Shown here one piece after another: positions 56,288-64,000 of a stretch of 64,000 nucleotides of DNA. Position numbers and translations under genes: made by a program. Under the pieces are notes generated by a model that was not told the DNA's origin, ran no database searches, and saw only the letters and a list, made by a program, of their open reading frames with translations. The stretch is from Sipunculus nudus (taxonomy: Eukaryota > Annelida > Sipuncula > Golfingiida > Sipunculidae): contig CM049307.1 of the NCBI GenBank assembly GCA_026874595.1, forward strand, positions 36,932,862 through 36,996,861. The letters run 5' to 3'. How positions within the stretch are numbered: the first letter of the stretch is position 1; each line of letters starts with the position of its first letter.

Positions 56288-56430
56288 TTACGTCCACAGA
56301 ATGTTAGTGTCTTCAGACATTCGTTGATGTTCGGATGCACGTGGTATGCGACAAAATGCTCCTTGGATGACATATGTCCAGTTGCTAGGCTTCTTTGTGC
56401 GGTCGGTCGGTTCTTGGCCGAATAACGTTA
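56288..56430 (-). CDS. Candidate orphan exon, minus strand
   Basis: A clean acceptor (taatttttcag) on the minus strand opens a frame TLFGQEPTDRTKKPSNWTYV...ending NILWT and TAA at 56288. An overlapping frame over the lower half (ATGHMSSKEHFVAYHVHPNI then NECLKTLTFCGRNHHF) is equally protein-like with good third-position use. One of them could be a real terminal exon or the remains of one. No partner exon was found and no family is recognised. Confidence 0.25.
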
Positions 56431-59150
56431 CTGAAAAATTAAAGGCAAAATCAGCATATGATATATATCTTTATGCATCAAACATGTAAAAACAGACGGT
56501 ATAATGTACACATCTCTCTCTACGTACTCTAGCCTTTCTAAATTTACCTGATCAGTGTATATTTGTTCATTTTTCAAATATCAATCAAATATTTAGTATT
56601 CAGGGCTTACCCAGATGAAATATATTGATATGAGGAACAAAAGCGGAACTTTGTAAAACATTTGCTTACTTGTATTATGATAATATGATAAAGATATTAT
56701 AATATTTAGAACATCAACTCCAAAAAAAGTAACAAATAAAAACAAGTGAAAATAAATAATTACAAGGAGAAAATCTTAGAGAAGACTTAATTTTCCGTAT
56801 TGGTATATGATTTATATTTCTATGATATTCTCTAAATATTTCTATAAATATTTACTATAGTTAAATTTTATTAAACTTATCATTTTTACTCCTATCGTTC
56901 TTCCTCGTATGGCTCATTCTATCTTTAATTAATTAATTATTATTGATTAAAGGAGTGGACATTTCAGAATATGACTAATTTTGTGGTTGTACCACTTGTC
57001 TTGGTTCTTTTCCTCGACACCAATGATTTGTTACAATAATTATTGTTGAATGAAATGTAAAATGCTTCTGTGGAAAACGTCTAACTCCCTTCATGAATTC
57101 AGATTATATAACAATGTTTATGTCCAGTTAAGCTCTCTTTTAGCATCATGTTCTATAACTAAAATTTCATCTGGGACTTTGGCTCCTGAGAAATTAAATG
57201 AAATTTGATTTAAACAGCTGTACAACCCCTTAGCTTCGTATGGTTACTCTCAAATATGGTTTAATCAAATTTAAACTCCAACAAAATAGATATATCATTT
57301 ATTGTCTATGCTTACATCGAAACAGGATTAAACATATGAGATAATGGCCACGACGGAGCAGTAGTATATTAAACAAAGGTACAGGAGAGGACTACCATCC
57401 ATTGAATTAAAACTTGGTTTTAATAATGTTTGTTGTATGTCATGCATGATCACTTTTGAGACGTTTTATAACATTCTCTTAAACAGTGTTGTCTTAACAT
57501 TTAAAAGAAGTAATAGGTCACTTCTATCGATTCAATAATCTGCTTATGAATGTTTCGGTGAAAATTTACATTAATATTCGCAAATACTGTTTCCCCAGCA
57601 TTAATGATTCTGAGATTTTGTCTGTAGGCTAACATTTTCATATACTTATAAACTACGGAAATAATCTTTTAGATATATACCATAAACATTAAAGTTTACG
57701 GGAGCCTAAGAAGACACAAATTTTGCTGGGCAATAGTTGAACTTTGGTACTAAGGTTTATAACCTTTACCCATAGTATCAATTTAAGCGATTACGATGAC
57801 AAGATGTGATTGTTTATCAAATTAGTCATCTCGGAATTATTTTCATATTTCGGTTTATATTAACATATTTGTGTTTGAGAGAACAAAAATATGGATTTCA
57901 ATTCCATCATGTATTTTCCGTAAAAATAAGATCATTGCTGTAAATTTGCTTTATGTTTACGGAAGGGTAATGAAAACAATACCTTTACGACAAAAACACG
58001 GTTGCCTACATTTTCCAAGGTTAAGCTTAATATTCTTGTGTAAAATAACAACAATGTAAAGCAACCGTTCTTATACGGATCCTCTGTCAAACCCTATTTT
58101 TAAGAACTATGTAGCTGAGATGTTCACCTGCACACAAACCCTTTCTCAGCGAAGGTGTGTCATTTTGTTTGAGGTATTTACATGCTTGACAAATGTTTCG
58201 TAAATATGAATAAATTTTCGGTTCTCGATTTTAAATTTCGAAAAAAAAAACGAATTTTCGAAAAATCTGCATTCGGAAAAACGGCCCCTTTACTGTATTT
58301 AATATCTGAACTTTGAAACTGGGGATCCGTTATAACATATACATGATTACTGTAGGTAAAATATACCGACCTTATTGGAGTCACCACGGGTTTCTGGACT
58401 TCCGGGCCTGCTTTGTCACTGTCGCCCTTTTGATTTATGCAGAGACTCTCTTTGGTCGAAGGTCCTTTTGGCGAGTTTGGAGACCTACTGATCCTGTGTA
58501 AGACATATTGATGGTTAAGTTTTTTTTCCTAAACAGCAGCGTATGCTCTGTAGGGGGTTTATCACTGTCTTTATTTGCAACATTCTGTATGGTGCCGTAT
58601 GGACAGGTGGCAGTTAAGATGGCCAAGTCATTTTGAAAAAAGAAATCATAAGTTCCGGAACAGTTATTAGCATTGTTAACAACACCATACGCTAAATGAT
58701 TAAAATTACTATAACAGTAGGTTACATTAAGTCAACAACGGAGCTTCATTTGCCTATACAATACTTATATCTTTGAGTAAAAGCATGAAGCCTTAATGAG
58801 CCGGTGAAACAGAGCGCAGGTCTTTGTAAAAAAAAGTACGACGGCTGTAAGACTGTCCCTGTTGATTCTAAAGCATCTATATGACAGCATCTTTAACATT
58901 CAAGTCAATCAACTGGCATTTACATTTATATTAAATGTTAAATTAGTTTTATAAAGCGTTTTCAGTCATGTAAAATTATTCTAAACGCTGCTCATAAAAG
59001 GACATAAAATGTACATGAAATCTTCAATATGAGTATATCATGTAAATGATCAAATTCCTATTAAAACAGTAACATGCGTATATTTAAAGTTATCAACCAA
59101 GAGAGCTTTAAGGATTTTTTTAAAGTGGCCATGAAGTCTGTAGTTTAACG
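56431..59150. other. Non-coding, AT-rich interval
   Basis: No supported gene. Frames near 58310-58630 on either strand have no recognisable product. Confidence 0.5.
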
Positions 59151-59154
59151 TTTA

Positions 59155-59765
59155 AGGAGAGTTGTTCCATAGTATGGGTGCACAGGCATAGAAACTACGG
59201 TCACCGAAAGTTTTCCTGCTAGTTCTCGGTGCAACTAAATAAAAACTACCATGAGCCCCAGGTCGCAAGGAATGTGTGTCGTGACTCTAAGCATATCTAT
59301 AATATTAGATGGTGCCATGTTATTAAATGCTTTATAACTTACACACAAATTAAAATTTTATCCTGAAGGACACAGGGAGCCAATGGAGACTGAATAACAG
59401 AGATTTTGAAGGGGAGAACCTATATAATTGAAAAATCAATGTAGCACCATACTTCTGAATCCTTTGGTGGCGATTATGCTGGTATGCAGAGGCTCCAAAC
59501 AGCAAGGAGTTGCAGTAATCTAAATGACTGTGCATGAGTCCATGGATTAGAATTTGACAGGCCTCCGTTGTCAGAAATTTCCGAATGGATCTTATACAGT
59601 GTAAACTGTGGGAAGCAACTATACACTTTGACGTTATATGTTTATCAAACTTTAGTTGTGCATCAAGCCAAACACTAAGATATTTCACATCATTAACACA
59701 TTTGATGGTCTCATTACCTACACAAATATACTCGTGACTGAGCTTAGATAGATGTTGCCGGGGGC
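59155..59765 (-). pseudogene. LINE (CR1/L2/jockey-type) reverse transcriptase C-terminal fragment
   Basis: The minus-strand frame reads KLSHEYICVGNETIKCVNDV, VKYLSVWLDAQLKFDKHITS, RSIRKFLTTEACQILIHGLM, SHLDYCNSLLFGASAY and LHWLPVSFRIKF. A frameshift then leads to RSFYACAPILWNNSP. This is the thumb/C-terminal region of non-LTR RTs (LGVxLDxxLxFxxHI, SRLDYCNSLLYG, LHWLPVxxRIxFK). It is broken by stops and shifts. Confidence 0.85.
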
Positions 59766-59898
59766 CATGTACAATATATTCTGAACATGTGACACAAGAA
59801 ACTCAGGATCTCTGGTGATCAGCTTGAAGTTTCTTCGTGAGGGCCCTTTATTCTGCATATACTATCAAGAAAATTCGGTACACGGACGGCGTCTAAGG

Positions 59899-59901
<3 letters not shown>

Positions 59902-59977
<76 letters not shown>
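59902..59977. repeat. (AT)n microsatellite, 76 bp
   Basis: Uninterrupted TA dinucleotide run. Confidence 0.98.
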
Positions 59978-59981
<4 letters not shown>

Positions 59982-60639
59982 AATCAAAACAAAGACCCAT
60001 CTACATACTATAAGTCTTAGCCCGCATTATTGTCTTAATAAAAGATTCCTCAATATCTTGTTACCGGGTCGGTGTCTTTATTCCAGGCGTTCAATTCCAT
60101 AGCATAGGCCAAATCTTAAAAGGACACACGGACTCAATTTTTTTTTTCAGTTCTGGACAAATGTCATGCTATTTTCCTCCTGCCTCGTCGTTGATTAATT
60201 TTGTTGTGGATCGGCCAACGGCCCTTAAGGCAAGACTGTAACCGGGATGCGTATTTCTGTCCATATTGCTCCTGCAATAATGTCATCAAATGCCTGGAGA
60301 TAATTCACTTCCAAGTAAACACTGTGATAACATGTAATAACAAGACTGGGCTGGTCTGAAGATTTAACTATAGATAAACTATCAGATATTATGGGCAATG
60401 TAAGTGTGATACTTTCCAACAATGCTATGTATGGTAGGCCTACCCGGTACTCTTTCAACACTAAAGCAGTGCTGGTAATTGAAAATTGCATAAATCATTT
60501 ACATACCATTTACATACCATGTTTCTTTAAATCATGCAGTAAAAGAGAAAATAAGGCCTATGTACGTATAGATTAGCTGTCAATTCTTATTTAGGATGTT
60601 AATTAAAATTGTGGTTTGATTTTGATAACCAACTATGTA

Positions 60640-61060
60640 TAATATCGGTAGACGACAATCTGTTGTTCTGACCAATTTTTATAGGTTAACATAATAAAAA
60701 TACAGTGTGTAGGTTTAACCAATAAATTGGTCAATTGATGACCAAAATATTGGTTAACTTAGCACACATATATGAAAAAATTTGATTGGTTGAGATGATA
60801 TTGATAGACTTAACCAATACATTGGTTATTTCAACCAACTTGTTGGTTATGTAGTCACTAAACTCATTGGGCATTTTTACCAATTTTTATTGGTCAATCA
60901 GTTGGTTGCATTAATTTAACCAGGTTTCTTGGTTGAGTTAAAAATTGGTTGATTTACAAACATATTGATTAATTTTTACCAACTGATTGGTCAAGCACTG
61001 ACCAAAGCACTGACCAAACCGATTGGTCAGTTTTAACATCTGACACAAAAGTGCTCCAAA
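60640..61060. repeat. Strip dense in ACCAAT / ATTGGT motifs
   Basis: At least 20 ATTGGT/TTGGTT or ACCAAT/AACCAA words in both orientations (for example 'accaatacattggtt', 'caaccaacttgttggtt', 'accaactgattggtcaa'). It reads as irregular nested short palindromes rather than a fixed-period tandem array. Confidence 0.75.
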
Positions 61061-61139
61061 TCAGTTTCAAGTGAAGGAAGCTCCACTGGCTGAGGGGAAA
61101 AACGTTGAGAATAACCAAATTATTTTGGTCAAACAGACC

Positions 61140-61614
61140 AATTTTGTTCGGAGCCCCATAGCTTGAAGAATATGGGTACAAAAGACGTAATTTTAGGTTT
61201 CCAAGGAGACTTATCATGGACCTCTCTGCATATAAAGAGAGAAGATTCTAGGTCCAGTTGTTATGATTTGTGCCCTGTTAACAGATGACCGCATCTTTTA
61301 AGGTCTCAAAAATAGAGAAAAAAAATCTAAAAAAAAAAAAAAAATAGGCCTACAGAAAACGCCACCAATCTGCAGAAACTGATGAAACACTCCATGATCA
61401 ATATCTATGCAAAGCCCCAAGCTTGAAGAATATGGGTAACAGAGACGTAATTTTAGGTTTCCAAGGAGAATTTTCATTGACCTCCCTGGATATTATGTTT
61501 GAAGATTCCAGGTCCAGTGGTTACGATTTATGCCCTGTTAACGGACAGACGGCAGGACGGACGACGGACAAAGGGTGATCGCTATAGCTCAGATGACTTA
61601 CAGTCAGCTGAGCT
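61140..61614 (-). mobile_element. Helitron-like family fragment, minus strand
   Basis: Reading the minus strand from 61614: AGCTCAGCTGACTGTAAGTC, ATCTGAGCTATAGCG, GTCC repeats, GTTAACAGGGCATAAATCGT and about 1.3 core units. Truncated at its 3' side near the ACCAAT strip. Confidence 0.75.
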
Positions 61615-61624
61615 AAAAATTAAA

Positions 61625-62006
61625 AAATTATTGATATTACCCTGACTTTAGCATTACCTCTCTTGTTGTGATGTAGGTACTTTCTATAGCGAGTATATGA
61701 ATGCCATCTTTGTCATTTGTAGATCAGAGTTATTCGTTGATTATCGCAAATTTCCATCTATACGGATTTAGTGTTTCTCATTAGGTAAAAATAGAGGAAA
61801 CATATAAAAATATCAATAACTGTACCCTTAAATATTTAGATTTCTATTTAAATGAGTGGGATATGCAAAGGTAAATATTCCAAATTGGACAATTAGAATC
61901 ATGACTGTTTAACACGAAATATTACAACTTCAAGTAACACGTACACACACACAGTCACATAAACCACGTTTACATTGATATCGTAGATATGAGAAAGATG
62001 AATTAT
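61625..62006. other. 3' flank of the minus-strand membrane protein gene
   Basis: AT-rich; no certain AATAAA on the minus strand immediately after the stop. Confidence 0.4.
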
Positions 62007-62212
62007 TTACTCTTTCTTTCGATGGTTTTTCTTCAGTTTACAAACAGCCAAACTAATGGACATGGCTGACGCAGTCACGACAGTGAGTACAATGGCCGTC
62101 AGAGTCAGGAGGCCTGGGACCGTCTCTACCACCCAGACCGGATGTGTGGGTCCCACATACACCGGGTGGAATACAGCGAACGCTGGGCCGCGCAGTGCTT
62201 CACTTGGAGTTC
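62007..62212 (-). CDS. Terminal exon: transmembrane segment and cytoplasmic tail
   Basis: The acceptor (tttataag) lies at 62213-62214 and the reading frame stays open to TAA at 62009-62007. It joins exon 62596-62717 by completing a split Gly codon. It encodes proline-rich juxtamembrane sequence, one membrane span and a 10-residue lysine-rich tail. Confidence 0.6.
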
Positions 62213-63797
62213 CTTATAAACAAAAGATAATGAGGCCATACAAAATGAAATATTTTTTCTGCGGTATGGAAAATGTATGGAAAATGGACTAAATTTTGTG
62301 TTTATCATATAATCCGATAAAGGAATTGATGCTAATTTTTTAAATTTCGTCATGGCAAATTGGAGAATCCATGTTTTGGGCTTAGACTGATAAAAGAAAA
62401 AAAAAAAAAGAAAAGAAAGAAATTGCCCGCTCGCCCCATATGTTTTTGTTCCCAATAATTACTCAAAGCAAAAAAGTACACATTTTTTTTCCCTTTCAGG
62501 CGGAACCATATTTACTCTACTGGCAGCATGAAACTTGATATTTATTCATATATTTAAACATTCAGTGCCAAAAGGCCGCTTAACTCAAAATTTACCATAT
62601 ATATCTCCTTTCAGTCTTGAAAGAAGTCTGTCCCTGTGAACGAAATGTTTGATCATGCCAAGGTTATTCTTGGAATCTGTACTGCTGTCCTCAATAGAGT
62701 ACAAGGTCACAACAGTTCTGAAATGATAAACAACATGATTGAACTATAGTTATTTTCACGTAGGTTCGCGCCCATGGGCACCACAACAACCCAACCTGCA
62801 ACATTCCACGGTGTTTGCTAAGATATTTGGACATTGCATTAAAATATATAAAAAATCGTACATAGATAGAGTAATAGCTACAAAATGCATGGAAGGCGGA
62901 GGCATTTCCCATTAAAGAGTGACGTCATACGTGGCGAAACCCCCCGAGCAAAGCGGTCAGACAGAGGTACATAAGACAGCAAACTGAGGTCGAAAGTATT
63001 TTTAAGACGTATAAAAAAAAATATTACTCGACATTTAGACCTAAGGCCGACTTCCTCATGTTTCTGATCAAAATGTAATATACAATTTACTATACTTTAT
63101 AATTAGGTACTAGATAATATAATATTTAATGGATCTAGGAACTCAAATGGCTAACAAATATTGAGTTTCTCGTTTTATTTCGGGTCGTCGTTATTTATTT
63201 GGAAATGCCGGGTTTGTCCATGATAATTTAACTTTATCACCTGGTGTATATATGTGTATTTGGTATTTGTGTAACTGATGCTATTTGACTGGCTTGCCTG
63301 TCTCTGAACGCTTCCTTTTTCCACACCTTGATAATCCACGGGCGAATGACCTTGTGCAGCCTTTGCAACAGATACTTCTCAATCGTCTTGTCAAAATCCT
63401 TCAGACGGACACCAAATGTGATGTCAATGAGGTGAGACCCGGCGTCAAATGTGTCAATGCGCACGACGGACGAGCTAAATATAAGAACTTTTGTCTCGTA
63501 GTGTACTGCGACCAAATCATGTTTTGCATCTTTCCTTTTTTTTAAGCTTACACAGACACCACTTAAAATGGTTCCAGAGAACCACCGCTACTATTGTGAA
63601 GCCCATTGAAGGATCTTATATAGCGGATATATTTAAATGCAAATTTCTCGTCCATACGGGTTTCATAAGAAATGGAGAAAAATTTGCCTAGTTCATTTAC
63701 ACAATTTTATAAATTAAAACAAATTTATGTATCTACCTTGCCAGCCCTTACTGTCCATATTTTTGGTCTCATAGTCGCCAGAACATTTTTGTGTGAT
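62007..63797 (-). CDS. 3' part of an unidentified single-pass membrane protein gene
   Basis: Four phase-compatible minus-strand exons: 63737-63797 (least sure), 63298-63505, 62596-62717, and 62007-62212 with the stop TAA. They read ...SKGWQVHYETKVLIFSSSVV...LIDITFGVRLKDFDKT...PWIIKVWKKEAFRDR / TVVTLYSIEDSSTDSKNNLG... / GTPSEALRGPAF...PVWVVETVPG. A ~25-residue hydrophobic span (GLLTLTAIVLTVVTASAMSI and SLAVC) follows, then a short basic tail KLKKNHRKKE. This is the layout of a type I membrane protein. The folded part before the membrane segment (VVRIDTFDAGSHLIDITFGV) could be a SEA-like or membrane-adjacent domain, but I do not recognise the family. The N-terminal exons lie beyond the right edge. 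Confidence 0.6.
62596..62717 (-). CDS. Internal exon of the minus-strand membrane protein gene
   Basis: Strong acceptor (tatcatttcag) and donor (tatg|gtaaat) on the minus strand, open in one frame. It encodes TVVTLYSIEDSSTDSKNNLG then MIKHFVHRDRLLSRLKGDIY. Phases fit both neighbours. Confidence 0.6.
63298..63505 (-). CDS. Internal exon of the minus-strand membrane protein gene, GC donor
   Basis: Open frame VHYETKVLIFSSSVVRIDTF, then DAGSHLIDITFGVRLKDFDK and a basic stretch ending KKEAFRDR. The acceptor is gtcgcag. The only donor that keeps phase is gacag|gcaagc, a GC donor, which makes this junction less certain. Confidence 0.55.
63737..63797 (-). CDS. Possible upstream exon of the minus-strand membrane protein gene
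   Basis: Acceptor cattag with a poor pyrimidine tract, donor caag|gtagat. It encodes ITQKCSGDYETKNMDSKGWQ and joins the next exon in phase. An overlapping minus-strand frame at about 63815-63940 (TCDQYDALVREFYNR...) is also protein-like but ends in a stop. The exon structure here is unsettled. Confidence 0.35.
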
Positions 63798-64000
63798 CTA
63801 ATGTACGGGGTATCCCCACTTGCGGAGAATGATTAATAGGTACCCATGTCTGTATCTGTGTCCGGTTGTAAAATTCTCTAACTAATGCGTCATACTGGTC
63901 GCAGGTCCCAACAAAATTAAACTTTGAAGATAAACAATAAACTGATAAACTGCTGGATACACTAAAGTAGATATGCAGATTCAATATTTTGTGTTTATGC

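Noticed and set aside
60225-60491. 88-codon minus-strand frame as a gene
   Set aside because: No motif, no splice context, no plausible neighbours; likely chance.

Overview
This looks like an AT-rich, intron-rich animal nuclear genome, most likely a bivalve or other mollusc. The protein-coding content is metazoan: an ACSL gene with 21 coding exons. The repeat content includes elements built like the bivalve 'pearl'/HINE Helitron derivatives. The species assignment is an inference; no mitochondrial, rRNA or bacterial sequence is present.

Region 1 (1-8470) holds no gene I can support. It carries tandem repeats of about 155 bp and 127 bp, a pair of ~750-bp direct duplicates with LTR-like features, a 702-bp TIR element with a TA target duplication, and a ~308-bp tandem repeat.

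Region 2 (8480-38149, + strand) is one complete long-chain acyl-CoA synthetase gene of the ACSL1/5/6 type. Its 21 coding exons join in frame to a 682-residue protein. It has an N-terminal membrane anchor, the AMP-binding P-loop, the fatty-acid gate, the YGQTE motif and the TGDIG...IIDRKK signature. All junctions are GT-AG except the last intron, which is GC-AG. The introns are full of mobile elements: a 374-bp MITE with TTA target duplication, a 4.1-kb TA-flanked TIR element, palindromic MITEs, tRNA-derived SINE-like copies and a Helitron-like element. The exon 1 donor site itself has been tandemly copied 12 times at a 43-bp period.

Region 3 (38150-55000) is almost all repeat. A Helitron-like element starts 116 bp after the ACSL stop codon. 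A ~1-kb direct duplication follows. A large composite Helitron-like block (45128-52594) has ~337-bp internal core repeats, and a degenerate 22-bp satellite lies at 53335-54452.

Region 4 (55000-64000) has relics of LINE reverse transcriptase, an (AT)n microsatellite, a strip dense in ACCAAT/ATTGGT motifs, and a minus-strand Helitron-like fragment. It also has the 3' end of a second gene on the minus strand (62007-63797). That gene encodes the C-terminus of a single-pass membrane protein I could not identify. Its first exons lie beyond the right edge of the window.

The two genes point toward each other and show no functional link.
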